Shown here: positions 1-9,052 of the stretch, one piece after another | How positions within the stretch are numbered: position 1 is the first letter of the stretch | How the letters are laid out: the number at the start of each line of letters is the position of its first letter | Origin: Nocardioidaceae bacterium | GTDB lineage: Bacteria > Actinomycetota > Actinomycetes > Propionibacteriales > Nocardioidaceae | Direction: 5' to 3' | Assembly (NCBI GenBank): GCA_030655315.1 | Contig: JAURVT010000014.1 | Span: forward strand, 1 to 35,301 | DNA length: 35,301 bases | Position numbers and translations under genes: made by a program | The notes under the pieces: model-generated | Seen by the model: the letters and a program-made list of their open reading frames with translations, nothing else | Database searches by the model: none | What the model was told of the DNA's origin: nothing

Positions 1-86
1 GGCGCGACGGGCGGCGCGGCCGGCGTGGAGCCCGACCGCTCCCCCGCGATCCGGCGACGGCGGGGCGCGGGGCCGGTGCCGCTCAC
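1..86 (-). CDS. Mce-associated membrane protein, N-terminal part only (cut by window edge)
   Basis: A GTG at 86-84 overlaps the TGA of the previous gene by the GTGA arrangement used throughout this operon. The 28 readable codons begin MSGTGPAPRRRRIAGERSGS, with an Arg-rich stretch before what should be a membrane segment beyond the edge. The RRRRIAGE start resembles cytoplasmic tails of Mce-associated proteins as I remember them from related actinomycetes. The position, last in an mce operon after mceF and another Mce-associated gene, supports the call. Only the tail is visible, so the assignment rests mainly on context. Confidence 0.6.
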   Translation of the reverse strand, partial: MSGTGPAPRRRRIAGERSGSTPAAPPVA

Positions 87-772
87 GGCGTGGCTCCGGT
101 GGTGGGCGACGGGGCCGTGGGCGTGGCCGACGGCGCGGGCGTGGAGCCCGAGGCGCCGTCCTGCGGCACCGCGGCCTGGCCCTCGGCGCCCTGGCTGGCG
201 ACCGAGTCGTAGCGGGCGACCTTCCACTCCCCGCCGCTCAGGCGCAGCTCGACCCGCCAGCGCAGCGGCCGCTCGGCCGGCGTGGTCTGCTCGGCGGTCG
301 TGACCGCGGAGTTGGCGGCCACCAGGACGGTGGCGGAGTCGCCGTCGATGGTGTCGACGGCCGTGCCGGTCACCTGGGCGTCGTCGCTCACCACCTTCTG
401 GGCCGCGAGCAGCGTGAACGCCTGGGTGGTCAGGGCGTCGAACTCCTTGCGGTAGGCGCCGGTCAGCAGCGGGTCGACGCGCTCCTGGTACTCCTGCACC
501 TTCGAGGCGTCGTAGGTGTTGATGTCGACGACGAACTGCGTCGCCGCGGCCGTCGCGGCGGCGCGCTCGGACTGGTCGTCGGCCCGCGCCTGCAGGCGCG
601 GGGCGAGCAGGCCGGCGGCGGCCAGCAGCACGCCGAGCACGGCCACCGCGACGAGCAGGCGCACCGCGCGCGGACGGTCGGGCCACTCGGCCGGGGCCTC
701 CTCGACCGGGGCCGGGGTCTCCTCGACCGGCTCGGCGACCTCGACGTCCTGCGCGTCGTCCTGGTCGCTCAC
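83..772 (-). CDS. Mce-associated membrane protein
   Basis: Protein of 229 aa. An acidic cytoplasmic tail (about residues 1-35, rich in Glu, Asp and Pro) is followed by one membrane helix (about 37-60, VRLLVAVAVLGVLLAAAGLL). A secreted domain of about 120 residues follows, and the end is a Ser/Thr/Pro/Ala-rich tail. This is the layout of Mce-associated (Mas) proteins, which have an NTF2-like outer domain and are thought to stabilise Mce complexes. I chose the GTG at 772 because it overlaps the mceF stop as GTGA; an ATG 30 bases upstream would add MAAARSGDGE and a long overlap. It lies between mceF and a second such gene. No enzyme motif is expected or seen. Confidence 0.8.
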   Translation of the reverse strand: MSDQDDAQDVEVAEPVEETPAPVEEAPAEWPDRPRAVRLLVAVAVLGVLLAAAGLLAPRLQARADDQSERAAATAAATQFVVDINTYDASKVQEYQERVDPLLTGAYRKEFDALTTQAFTLLAAQKVVSDDAQVTGTAVDTIDGDSATVLVAANSAVTTAEQTTPAERPLRWRVELRLSGGEWKVARYDSVASQGAEGQAAVPQDGASGSTPAPSATPTAPSPTTGATP

Positions 773-2043
773 TTCGCCGTCGCCGGACCGAGCAGCAGCC
801 ACTTCCAGGCGTCCTCTCCGAAGGTCCGGGTGTCGGGTGTCGTCATCGGCGACTGCACCGCCTCGACCGGGGCGACGGTGCGTGCCTGGTCATCGTAGAC
901 ACCGACGACGTCGGACCGGTTGAGGTCCGGGGCGGGCAGGTCGGCGTTCTTCGGCGCGCGCGGCACCGACGTGTCGGCCGGCAGCGTGCACTCGACCTTC
1001 TGGTCGAAGGTCTCGGGCGAGGTGTCGGCCGGGGGCCGCATCGGGCGGTAGCCGTCGCGGTCGGTGCAGATCTTGGGGTCCGTGGTGATCGCGAGGCCGA
1101 AGTGGGCGTCGAAGTTGCCGGCGCCGTCGGGTGCGACCACCGACCAGCCGCCCTGCAGCACGTACGGGTAGAGGATCAGCAGGCCGCGGATGCCGTCGAG
1201 ACGCGTGACCACGATGCGGTTGGTGGTGCGCACGTCGTTGATCAGGGCCCCGAGGTCGTCGGCGTTCTCGGCCACCACCTGGCGCAGCTGCGACGCGGTG
1301 CGGGGGCCGTCGTCGAGGATCGTGCGCAGGTCGCCGTCGCTCGAGACCAGGGTGTCCGAGAGCAGGCGCAGGTCGCGCGAGAAGTCCTTGATGTCGCCCT
1401 CGGCGTCGATCTGGGTCTGCAGCACGCCGGTGGAGTTGCCAATCAGCTCGGCCGTGATGTCGAAGTTGTCGTCGGCGGTCTCGATGAACGAGTTCGACGT
1501 GTCGATGATCCGACCGAGGTCGCGTCCGGTGCCGTTGAAGGCCGTGCCGAGCTCGTTGACGACCGTCTTGAGGTTGCTCTTGTCGACCGAGTTCACCAGG
1601 TTGTTGACGTCGACGAGCAGGGTCTGGGTGTCGAGCGGGATGGCGGTGCGGTCGCGCGGGATCGACGACCCGCCCTCGAGGTACGGCGCACCGCTCGACT
1701 GCGGCTGCAGGTCGACGTACTGCTCGCCGACGGCCGACTTGTTGGCCACGACGGCGGTGACGTCGGCGGGCACCTCGGGGGCGCTCTTCTCGATGTCGAG
1801 GACCGCCTCCACGCCCGTCTCGGTGAGCTCGAGCGAGCCGACCCGGCCGATGCTGACGCCGCGGTAGGTGACCTCGGCGCCCGCGAAGGACCCGCCGGAG
1901 TCGGGCAGGCTGACGCTGACCGGGTAGGTGCGGTCGACGAACAGGCGGTCCAGCTGGGCGTACTTGCCGCCCACGAACGTGGTGCCGATGGCGGTGACCA
2001 GCAGGAAGACGAGCAGCTGCACCTTGACGCGACGACTGATCAC
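769..2043 (-). CDS. mceF: MceF family protein of the Mce lipid importer
   Basis: Protein of 424 aa with one N-terminal membrane helix (about residues 7-25), an MlaD domain (about 35-115, with the strand-turn VTYRGVSIGRV), and a helical region of about 170 residues rich in Asp, Leu and Asn. The end is a Cys-containing domain with a loose Pro-rich tail. In the known family six different Mce subunits form a hexamer with a long central channel for lipids. It is the sixth Mce protein in the operon, hence MceF. The GTG at 2043 overlaps the mceE TGA by four bases; longer frames upstream run inside mceE. The transported substrate cannot be told from sequence. Confidence 0.88.
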   Translation of the reverse strand: MISRRVKVQLLVFLLVTAIGTTFVGGKYAQLDRLFVDRTYPVSVSLPDSGGSFAGAEVTYRGVSIGRVGSLELTETGVEAVLDIEKSAPEVPADVTAVVANKSAVGEQYVDLQPQSSGAPYLEGGSSIPRDRTAIPLDTQTLLVDVNNLVNSVDKSNLKTVVNELGTAFNGTGRDLGRIIDTSNSFIETADDNFDITAELIGNSTGVLQTQIDAEGDIKDFSRDLRLLSDTLVSSDGDLRTILDDGPRTASQLRQVVAENADDLGALINDVRTTNRIVVTRLDGIRGLLILYPYVLQGGWSVVAPDGAGNFDAHFGLAITTDPKICTDRDGYRPMRPPADTSPETFDQKVECTLPADTSVPRAPKNADLPAPDLNRSDVVGVYDDQARTVAPVEAVQSPMTTPDTRTFGEDAWKWLLLGPATAK

Positions 2044-3458
2044 GGGGTCACCACCGGGACGAGGAAGGAGGCCGCGAGGGCCGGGTCGAGACCGCGCTCG
2101 CGCAGCAGGCCGTCGACGTCGTCGGCCACCGCCTGGCCGTCGGGGCTCGCCCGGCCCAGCAGGCACAGGACGCTGCTGCAGCCCTGCGGCGTGAGCAGGC
2201 CGCCGCCACCGGAGCCCCCACTTCCGCCGCTCGGGGCGAGGTCGGGGAGCTGCAGGTCGGGGATCAACGGCCGCTGGGTGCGCGGCGCGGGCGCCGGCGT
2301 GGTGGGGGCGGGCGACGAGGAGGCCCGGGCCGAGGGCGCCGGCGTGCTCCCGCCGCTGCCGTCGTCGCCACCGGCCGTGCCGGGCAGCGGCTGCGACAGG
2401 CGGTCGCGGAGGTCCTCCAGGATGCCGTCGGTGGCCGCGCCCCCGTCGCCGAGCCCGAGGCCCTGCAGCAGGGTCGGCAGGTTCAGGTCGAGCTTGATCG
2501 ACAGGTTGGCGTAGTCGCCGATCTCGCGGGTGCGCGCCTCCTCGACCGTGTCGCCGATGAACGCGTCGGAGAACGGGAAGGTCGGGCCGAGCGAGAAGGC
2601 GCCGGGCAGGCTGTCGCCGGCCTCGGTCAGCCGGGCGAGGATCGGCTGCAGCCGCTTGAGGTCCTCGATCGTCGCGTCGCGGGACGCGTCGATGACGTCG
2701 GTGCCGACGTCGCTGAGCCGGGTGAGGGCCTCGAGCAGCCGGACGAGGTCGTCGCGCTGCGCGTCGAGCGTCTGCAGCGCGGGCGGCAGGTCGTCGAGCG
2801 CGCCCGTGATGGCGTCGGTCTGCTTGTCGGTGGCGATGGCCAGCCGGTTCACGCGCTCGAGGGCGGTGATGATGCCCTCCTTGTTGCGGTCGAGCTCGCC
2901 GATCACGTCGTCGGCGTCGCTGAGCAGGCGCTTGAGCTCGGGGCCGTTGCCCTCCAGCGCGTCGTTCAGCTCGCTGGTGATCGTGGCGAGGTTCTCGATG
3001 CCGCCGCCGTTGAGGACCATCGACAGGGCGCTGAGCACCTCCTCGACCTCGGGGTTGCGCCCGCTCTGCGCGAGCGGGATGACGTCGCCGTCGCCGAGGC
3101 GCCCCCCGCCACCACCGCTGGGGGGCGCGAGCGACACGAACTTCTCGCCCAGGAGGCTGGTCTGGCGGAGGGTGGCCTGGGCGTCGTCGGGCAGGTCGAC
3201 GTCGCGGCGCAGCTGCAGCGTCACCTTGGCGGTCCAGCCGTCGAGCGAGACCCTGCGGACCTTGCCGACGGTGAGGTCGTTCACCTTGACGGCGCTCTGG
3301 GGCACGAGGTCGAGCACGTCGCGGAACTCCACGGTGACCTCGTAGGGGTCGTCGCCGAGGTCGGCGCCGCCGGGCAGGGGCAGCTCGTACGGGGACAGGC
3401 TGCAGCCCGACAGCACGGCCGCACCGACGACGAGCGCGCCCAGGCGCCGGAGCCTCAT
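2040..3458 (-). CDS. mceE: MceE family lipoprotein of the Mce importer
   Basis: Protein of 472 aa. It starts MRLRRLGALVVGAAVLSGCS: a short positively charged lipoprotein signal peptide with lipobox LSGC, so the mature protein should be lipid-anchored at the Cys. A lipid anchor instead of a membrane helix is typical of the fifth (E, LprK-like) Mce protein. An MlaD domain follows (VKVNDLTVGKV region), then a long helical segment and a tail rich in Gly, Ser and Pro. The last part contains a Cys pair (CSSVLC). The ATG at 3458 overlaps the mceD stop as ATGA. It is co-transcribed with the other five mce genes. Confidence 0.9.
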   Translation of the reverse strand: MRLRRLGALVVGAAVLSGCSLSPYELPLPGGADLGDDPYEVTVEFRDVLDLVPQSAVKVNDLTVGKVRRVSLDGWTAKVTLQLRRDVDLPDDAQATLRQTSLLGEKFVSLAPPSGGGGGRLGDGDVIPLAQSGRNPEVEEVLSALSMVLNGGGIENLATITSELNDALEGNGPELKRLLSDADDVIGELDRNKEGIITALERVNRLAIATDKQTDAITGALDDLPPALQTLDAQRDDLVRLLEALTRLSDVGTDVIDASRDATIEDLKRLQPILARLTEAGDSLPGAFSLGPTFPFSDAFIGDTVEEARTREIGDYANLSIKLDLNLPTLLQGLGLGDGGAATDGILEDLRDRLSQPLPGTAGGDDGSGGSTPAPSARASSSPAPTTPAPAPRTQRPLIPDLQLPDLAPSGGSGGSGGGGLLTPQGCSSVLCLLGRASPDGQAVADDVDGLLRERGLDPALAASFLVPVVTP

Positions 3459-4642
3459 GACGTCACCCCCATGATCTGCTCGACGGACCCCTGGGACCGC
3501 TCCCCCACGGACGCGGACGACGGCGCGACGCGCGGCAGCAGGCCGCCGGCGCCTCCGAGGGTCCCGAGCTCGGGGAGCAGCGGGCCGAGGATCGAGCACA
3601 CGTCGTCGGCCTCACCGGTCTCGCCGAGGATCGCGCAGAGCGACAGGTCGGGCTTGCCGATCGCGTCGAGCAGGCCGTCGAGGAGTGCCGCGCGGTTGTC
3701 GAGGGTGCCGTACTTGGTGTTGTAGGTGAGCGCGAGGTTGGACAGCGCGACCGGGGCGTTGCGCAGCGTCTGGTCCAGCGACTCGCGGTTCTTGACCACG
3801 GTGGCGGTGATCTTGCTCAGCTCGGTGACGTTGCGCCGCAGCAGGGTGCGGTTGGTCTTGACGAACGTCTCGACGTCGCCGAGGGCCAGGGCGAGCTGCT
3901 CGAGCGTGGCCGCGAGGTCCTCGCGCTCGCCCGACAGCGTGCCCGCGGCGTCGGCCAGGCTCGCGTTGAACGCCCGCACCGAGTCGTCGTTCTGCTTGAG
4001 CATCCGCACGAAGGCGTTGATCTGCTCGATGCTCGCGAACAGGTCGTCCTTGTTGTTGGCCAGCGTGGTGCTCAGCCGGGAGAAGTCCTCGATCGTGTCG
4101 TTGATCTTCTGGCCCTGGCCGCTGAGGTTCGCCGCCGAGGAGTCGACGAGGTCGCTGAGCGAGCCGTCGGCGTTGGCGCCGTCGGGGCCGAGGGCCACCG
4201 ACAGGTCGTCGAGCGACTGGTACACCTGGTCGAGCTCGGTGGGGACCTGCGCCCGCGACACGTCGAGCACCGCGCCGTCCTCGAGCACCTGCCCGCCGGT
4301 GTAGGCCGGGGCGAGCTGCACGAAGCGGTCGCCCACGATGGCCGGCGAGACGATGGCTGCGCTCACGTCGGCCGGGACCTTGTACTGCGCGTCGTACGAG
4401 AGCGTCACCCGGACGGTGTCGCCGCGGGGGCTGATGGAGTCGACGGTGCCCACGGGGACGCCGAGGATGCGCACGTCCGACCCGACGTAGAGCGACACCG
4501 TGCGGGGGAAGTCGACGGTGACCTCGCGGGTGCTGCTGCGCGGCACGAACGCGATCACCAGGGCGACGAGCACCGACACCACGACGACCACCGACAGCAC
4601 GCGGGGCACGACGGCGAGGCGCTGGGACAGGGACTCGGCCAT
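3455..4642 (-). CDS. mceD: MceD family protein of the Mce importer
   Basis: Protein of 395 aa starting MAESLSQRLAVVPRVLSVVV, with one membrane helix at about residues 13-32. An MlaD domain with VRILGVPVGTV follows, then a long amphipathic helical region (about 130-310). A C-terminal part holds two conserved-looking Cys (CAILGE and CSILGP), perhaps a disulfide outside the cell. It is the fourth Mce protein of the operon. The ATG at 4642 shares one base with the mceC TGA (TGATG), a normal coupling signal. Frames further upstream read through mceC on the wrong frame and are not credible starts. Confidence 0.88.
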   Translation of the reverse strand: MAESLSQRLAVVPRVLSVVVVVSVLVALVIAFVPRSSTREVTVDFPRTVSLYVGSDVRILGVPVGTVDSISPRGDTVRVTLSYDAQYKVPADVSAAIVSPAIVGDRFVQLAPAYTGGQVLEDGAVLDVSRAQVPTELDQVYQSLDDLSVALGPDGANADGSLSDLVDSSAANLSGQGQKINDTIEDFSRLSTTLANNKDDLFASIEQINAFVRMLKQNDDSVRAFNASLADAAGTLSGEREDLAATLEQLALALGDVETFVKTNRTLLRRNVTELSKITATVVKNRESLDQTLRNAPVALSNLALTYNTKYGTLDNRAALLDGLLDAIGKPDLSLCAILGETGEADDVCSILGPLLPELGTLGGAGGLLPRVAPSSASVGERSQGSVEQIMGVTS

Positions 4643-5784
4643 CACCGGTCGCCTCCCAGGAGACCGCCGGTGGAAGGGGCGGGCGCGGTGGACGGCGCCG
4701 GGGTGCCGGGCGTGCCGCCGAGGAGACCGCCGAGGCCGTCGCCCCCGGTGACGCCGCCGACGACCCCGCCGACGACGCCGTCCGGTCCGGTGACCCCGCC
4801 GAGCACGCCCTTGAGCTGGTCGGTGAGGCCGAGGTCGAGCTGCGGCGGCAGGAAGATGTAGGAGTCGAACCACGGGCCGTTCGAGAGGGTGTTGCCGAAC
4901 AGCCGGTAGAAGTCGCCCGAGACCTGCAGCGACTCGTCGAGGCTGTCCTGGTTCTTGCGCAGCACCTGCACGACGCCGTCGAGGTTCCTCAGCGCGGGCG
5001 TGAGGTCGGCCTTGGTGTCGGCGATGAGCCCCCGCAGCTGGGTGGAGAGCTGCTGGGTCGCCACGAGGAGGTCGTGGATCTGCGCGCGCCGCGCGGCGAC
5101 CGCGCGGAACAGCACGTCGCCGTCGCGGAACAGCTTGGCCAGCTCGGTGTTGCGGCTCGCGAGCACGCCGGAGACCTTCTCGAGGTTCTGCAGCAGCGTG
5201 CCGATCTGCTCGTCCCGCGCGGCGATCTTGCGCGACAGGGCCGAGACGCCCGCGATGGTGCCCTGGAACTCCTCGGGGCTGCCGTTGGCGACCTCCGAGA
5301 CGGTGTCGAGGGCCGTGGCCAGCTGGTCGGTGTCGATCCGGTCGGCGGTCTCGGACAACCCGGAGAAGGCCTGCACGACGTCGTACGGCGCGACGGTGCG
5401 CTCCACCGGGATCACCGCCTCGGTGGGCAGCTGGCCGTCGCCGTCGGGCGTGATCGCCACGAACATCGCGCCGAGCAGCGTCCGGACCCGGATCTCGGCC
5501 CCGCTCTGCTCGCCGAAGGCGACGCCCTCGTCGAGCAGCAGCTCGACGCGGACGCGGTCACCGCGGAGCGCGATCGACTTCACCGACCCCACGGCGACGC
5601 CGGCGAGGCGCACCTCGTTGCCGGACTTGAGCCCACCGGCCTCGGAGAAGTCGGCGTAGTAGGTGTTGCCGCCGCCGATGACGGGCAGCCGGTCGGCGCG
5701 GAAGGCGCCGAGGATCATCAGCGCGATGATCGACAGGCTGACCAGCCCGATCACCGCGGGGTTCCTCTCGCGGAACGGCTTCAC
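4642..5784 (-). CDS. mceC: MceC family protein of the Mce importer
   Basis: Protein of 380 aa. A membrane helix (about residues 10-28) is followed by an MlaD domain with VRLAGVAVGSV and a helical region to about residue 300. The last 55 residues are low-complexity Gly/Val/Thr/Pro sequence with repeated GGV and GGLLGG units, probably a flexible tail in the cell envelope. GTG at 5784 overlaps the mceB TGA as GTGA. It is the third Mce protein in the operon. As in other Mce proteins no catalytic site is expected; the role is to line the lipid channel. Confidence 0.88.
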   Translation of the reverse strand: MKPFRERNPAVIGLVSLSIIALMILGAFRADRLPVIGGGNTYYADFSEAGGLKSGNEVRLAGVAVGSVKSIALRGDRVRVELLLDEGVAFGEQSGAEIRVRTLLGAMFVAITPDGDGQLPTEAVIPVERTVAPYDVVQAFSGLSETADRIDTDQLATALDTVSEVANGSPEEFQGTIAGVSALSRKIAARDEQIGTLLQNLEKVSGVLASRNTELAKLFRDGDVLFRAVAARRAQIHDLLVATQQLSTQLRGLIADTKADLTPALRNLDGVVQVLRKNQDSLDESLQVSGDFYRLFGNTLSNGPWFDSYIFLPPQLDLGLTDQLKGVLGGVTGPDGVVGGVVGGVTGGDGLGGLLGGTPGTPAPSTAPAPSTGGLLGGDR

Positions 5785-6860
5785 GACCCGTCCCCCTTCG
5801 CGCAGCGCTGGACGTTGGGCACCTCGGCGTCGATGTCGAGCGGGACGGCCTGCTCGAGGTTCAGGATCGGGATGGGCGGCAGGGTGACGCTGCCGGTGAT
5901 GTTGCAGAGGTAGAAGTTGAAGTGCGAGCCGGTGGTGGCGGTGTTGCCGAGCTTGTTGAGCTTCTCGGGCAGGATCTGCAGGCTCTTGGCGATCGTCGCC
6001 TTGTTCTCGGGCGTGTTGAGCCCGGCCGTCAGCTGGTTGAGCTGGGTGATGTCGGCGCTCAGCGGCGCGCGGGCCTCGCCCACGAGGTCGGCGGTGGTGA
6101 CGGCGAGGTCGGAGACCGAGTCGAGCGAGCCGAGGATCGCCTGCCGGTCGTCCTTCAGCCCGGTGGCGAACTGCTGCAGCGTGTCGATGGTCCGCCCGAG
6201 CTCCTCGTCACGGTCGCCCACCGTCTCGAGGACGTCGTTGAGGTTGGTGATGACCTCGCCCACCAGCTCGTCGCGGTCGGCGATCGTCTGGGTGAGCGAC
6301 GAGGTGCGGGCCAGGAGGCTCTGGACGGTCCCGCCCTCGCCCTGGAGGAGCTGGATGATCTCGAAGGAGAGCTGGTTGGTCTGGTCGGGCGACAGGCCCT
6401 TGAACAGCGGCTTGAACCCGTCGAAGAGCACGTTGAGGTCGAGCGCCTCGGTGGTCCGGTCCATCGGGACCAGCGCGTCCTCCTCCAGCGGGGTGGACGC
6501 CCCGTTGGCCCCCTGCGTGATCGACAGGTAGCGCTGGCCGATCAGGTTGCGGAACCGGATGGCGACGTCGTTGGTGGTGGTGAGGGGCGAGGTGGATGCG
6601 ACCTCGAAGGTGAGGACCGCGGTGCCGGCGTCGGTCGCCTCGACGTCGGTGATGGAGCCGACGCGCACGCCGGCGATGCGCACGTCGTCGCCCTTCGCGA
6701 CGCCCGTGACGTCCTCGAACTCGGCCCGGTAGGTCTTGCGTTCGCCGAAGCTGATGTTGCCGATGGTCACCACGAGCAGGGCCGTGGCCAGCACGGTCAC
6801 CGCGATGAACACGACGAGCTTGGTCAGCGCCGAGGCGCTCGCCCGGTCAAGGAGCGGCAT
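5781..6860 (-). CDS. mceB: MceB family protein of the Mce importer
   Basis: Protein of 359 aa. It starts MPLLDRASASALTKLVVFIA with a membrane helix at about residues 12-34. An MlaD domain with VRIAGVRVGSI and a long helical segment follow. The C-terminal domain carries a Cys pair (YLCNITG and VQRCAKG). Second Mce protein of the operon. The ATG at 6860 overlaps mceA by 14 bases, the longest overlap within the cluster but still compatible with coupled translation. Family assignment is firm from the MlaD domain plus position; the letter B comes from gene order. Confidence 0.88.
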   Translation of the reverse strand: MPLLDRASASALTKLVVFIAVTVLATALLVVTIGNISFGERKTYRAEFEDVTGVAKGDDVRIAGVRVGSITDVEATDAGTAVLTFEVASTSPLTTTNDVAIRFRNLIGQRYLSITQGANGASTPLEEDALVPMDRTTEALDLNVLFDGFKPLFKGLSPDQTNQLSFEIIQLLQGEGGTVQSLLARTSSLTQTIADRDELVGEVITNLNDVLETVGDRDEELGRTIDTLQQFATGLKDDRQAILGSLDSVSDLAVTTADLVGEARAPLSADITQLNQLTAGLNTPENKATIAKSLQILPEKLNKLGNTATTGSHFNFYLCNITGSVTLPPIPILNLEQAVPLDIDAEVPNVQRCAKGDGS

Positions 6861-8211
6861 CGTAGGTCACCCCCGCCCCACGCAGGAACGGTGCGGCGAA
6901 CAGCGTCGCGGCGTCGCTGACGTCGGCCGCGTCGGTGCCCATCGCGGGCGCGAGCAGCGACTTGAGCATCTGCGTCTCCGACGGCGTGGTGCCCGAGCTC
7001 GGCTGGACCAGGTCGACGAGCGGGTCGGCCGCGGGCGACGGCGTCGCCCGGCCGAACTTGCCGTTGTGGTCGCCGCCGAGGCCGATGGCCTCGTAGACCG
7101 ACAGCGGCGGGATCGGGGCCGGGTCGGCCTGGCTGTAGGGGATGTTCGGCAGCGTCTGGCAGTTGGGCCCGAGGAACTCGGGGTCGGCCTCGACCTCGGC
7201 GTCGGTGGGCACGCGCGGCGTCTCGTTGGCCGCGTAGCCGGGCGACTGCTCCTGCAGCGGGATCAGCTCGAGGTTGATGTTGACGCGGTTGTCGCGGAAC
7301 ACGCTGTCGATGCGGGGCGTGATCTTGTCGATGCCCTGGAGCAGGCAGGGCAGCACCGGCGAGTACTCGCGGAGCATCCCGAGCGAGGGGAGCGACTCGT
7401 TGGCGAGCCCGATCAGGTTGTCGCCGTTGTCGTCGAGGAAGCCGGTGGTGGTGTCGGAGAGCTTCGTGCCCTCGTCGAAGAACGCCTGCAGCTGGGCCCG
7501 CTTGGCCACCACGGTGTTGCCGGTGACGACGGCGTTGCGCAGGGTGTCGCCGAGCTCGGGCATCACGTCGGCGTACTGGTCCGACACGCGTCCGAGCTTG
7601 TCGAGGTCGTCGACGAGCGTCGGCGTGAGCGGCTCGATCTTGTCGAGGTAGCCGCCGAAGCGGACGAGGTTGTCGCCGATGGCCTCGCCACGACCGTCGA
7701 GCGCCGTCGCGACGGCGTTGAGCGTGTAGGACAGCTCCTCGGGCTGGACGGTCTCGAGCAGCGGGTAGACGTCGTTCAGCACCGTCTCCACCTCGATCGG
7801 CACCGACGCCTGGGTGATGTCGTCACCGGCGCGGAGGGCCCGGGCGGGCTGCTCGGGCATCTGCAGCGCCACGAACTTCTCGCCGAACAGCGTCTTCGGC
7901 ACCAGCAGCGCGCTGACGTTGCTCGGCACCCGCGAGATCTTGTCGGGCTCCATCGCCACCGAGATCCGTACCTGGTCGCCGTCGGGCTGGACGTCGCGCA
8001 CCTGCCCGACGATCATGCCGCGGATCTTGACGTCGGCGTTCTTGGGCAGCTGCAGGCCGGTGCTGGAGGTGACGATCGAGACGCGGTCCGCGGCCACGAA
8101 CTTCTTGTTGTAGACCGCGTAGGTCAGGTAGAGCAGCAGCAGCATGAGCGCGAGGAATCCCACGCCGAGGGTGCGCCGCACGCTCGGCCGGTCGCTCGCC
8201 CGCGTCGCCAT
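6847..8211 (-). CDS. mceA: MceA family protein of the Mce importer
   Basis: Protein of 454 aa, the first and longest-tailed transmembrane Mce subunit. A basic N-terminus (MATRASDRPSVRRTLGVGF) leads into a membrane helix (about residues 17-35). Then come an MlaD domain with VKIRGMIVGQV, the helical region, and a C-terminal domain with Cys residues (PCLLQG, PNCQTL) and a Pro-rich end. The ATG at 8211 shares one base with the yrbEB TGA. It directly follows the two permease genes, as in known mce operons (yrbEA-yrbEB-mceA-F). Substrate unknown: lipid, sterol or fatty acid are all possible. Confidence 0.88.
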   Translation of the reverse strand: MATRASDRPSVRRTLGVGFLALMLLLLYLTYAVYNKKFVAADRVSIVTSSTGLQLPKNADVKIRGMIVGQVRDVQPDGDQVRISVAMEPDKISRVPSNVSALLVPKTLFGEKFVALQMPEQPARALRAGDDITQASVPIEVETVLNDVYPLLETVQPEELSYTLNAVATALDGRGEAIGDNLVRFGGYLDKIEPLTPTLVDDLDKLGRVSDQYADVMPELGDTLRNAVVTGNTVVAKRAQLQAFFDEGTKLSDTTTGFLDDNGDNLIGLANESLPSLGMLREYSPVLPCLLQGIDKITPRIDSVFRDNRVNINLELIPLQEQSPGYAANETPRVPTDAEVEADPEFLGPNCQTLPNIPYSQADPAPIPPLSVYEAIGLGGDHNGKFGRATPSPAADPLVDLVQPSSGTTPSETQMLKSLLAPAMGTDAADVSDAATLFAAPFLRGAGVTYDAAP

Positions 8212-9050
8212 CAGCCCGCCAGCCTGACGGTCGTCGTGGTGCCCCAGATCGCCATCGACAGCAGGAGGTCGACGACGCTGACCGCGACGATGGAGGTGCG
8301 GACGGCGTGACCCACCGCGACGCCCACGCCCGCGGGCCCACCGGAGGCGTAGTACCCGTGGTAGCAGTGGATCATGATGACGACGACGGCGAAGACGAGC
8401 ACCTTGCCGAACGACCACAGCACGTCGCCCGGCGGCAGGAACAGCTGGAAGTAGTGGTCGTAGGTGCCGGCGCTCTGCCCCTCGAGGCGGGTGACGGTGA
8501 GCCGCGCGGCGAAGTACGACGACAGCAGGCCCACGACGTACAGCGGCACCACGGCGACCAGCCCCGCGATGACGCGGGTGGTGACGAGGAACGGCAGCGA
8601 CGGGATGGCCATCACCTCGAGCGCGTCGACCTCCTCGCTGATGCGCATGGCGCCGAGCTGGGCGGTGAAGCCGCACCCGACCGTCGCGGCGAGCGCGATG
8701 CCCGCGATCAGCGGGGCGATCTCGCGGGTGTTGAAGTACGCCGACAGGAAGCCCGCGAACGCGGCGGTGCCGAGCTGGTCCAGGGCCGCGTAGCCCTGGA
8801 TGCCGACCTCGGTGCCGGTGAAGAAGCTGAGCGCGGCGATGACGCCGATGGTGCCGCCGATGACGGCCAGCGCGCCGGAGCCGAGCGTCACCTCGGCGAG
8901 CAGCCGCAGGATCTCGCGGCGGTAGACCCGCAGCGCGCGCGGCATCGCCGCGAACGCCTTGACGTAGAACACCAGCTGGTGCCCGAGGTCGTCCAGGCTG
9001 TCCAGCGGACGCCGGTAGAGGGCGCGCAGGCTCGACTCCATGGTGGCCAC
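8211..9050 (-). CDS. yrbEB: YrbE/MlaE-type permease B of the Mce importer
   Basis: Protein of about 279 aa, an integral membrane permease of the MlaE (DUF140) family with about five to six membrane helices. The family core is visible: an amphipathic N-terminal helix (LDDLGHQLVFYVKAF), GTIGVIAALSF, the cytoplasmic coupling helix region MRISEEVDALEVMAI, and the late ASGGPAGVGVAVGHAV segment. Start choice is unsure: in-frame GTGs lie at 9053 and 9050 and an ATG at 9041. AAGGGG inside the end of yrbEA sits 5, 8 and 17 bases upstream of these, favouring a GTG; I give 9050. It pairs with YrbEA as a heterodimer energised by Mkl. Confidence 0.9.
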   Translation of the reverse strand: MATMESSLRALYRRPLDSLDDLGHQLVFYVKAFAAMPRALRVYRREILRLLAEVTLGSGALAVIGGTIGVIAALSFFTGTEVGIQGYAALDQLGTAAFAGFLSAYFNTREIAPLIAGIALAATVGCGFTAQLGAMRISEEVDALEVMAIPSLPFLVTTRVIAGLVAVVPLYVVGLLSSYFAARLTVTRLEGQSAGTYDHYFQLFLPPGDVLWSFGKVLVFAVVVIMIHCYHGYYASGGPAGVGVAVGHAVRTSIVAVSVVDLLLSMAIWGTTTTVRLAG

Positions 9051-9052
9051 CA

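Noticed and set aside
1102-2514. Long open frames opposite the mce genes (also opposite the kinase, nuo and rplK/nusG genes)
   Set aside because: They follow from the GC-rich third positions of the real genes, give Arg-, Ala- or Val/Asp-rich low-complexity translations, and lack start signals and family motifs.
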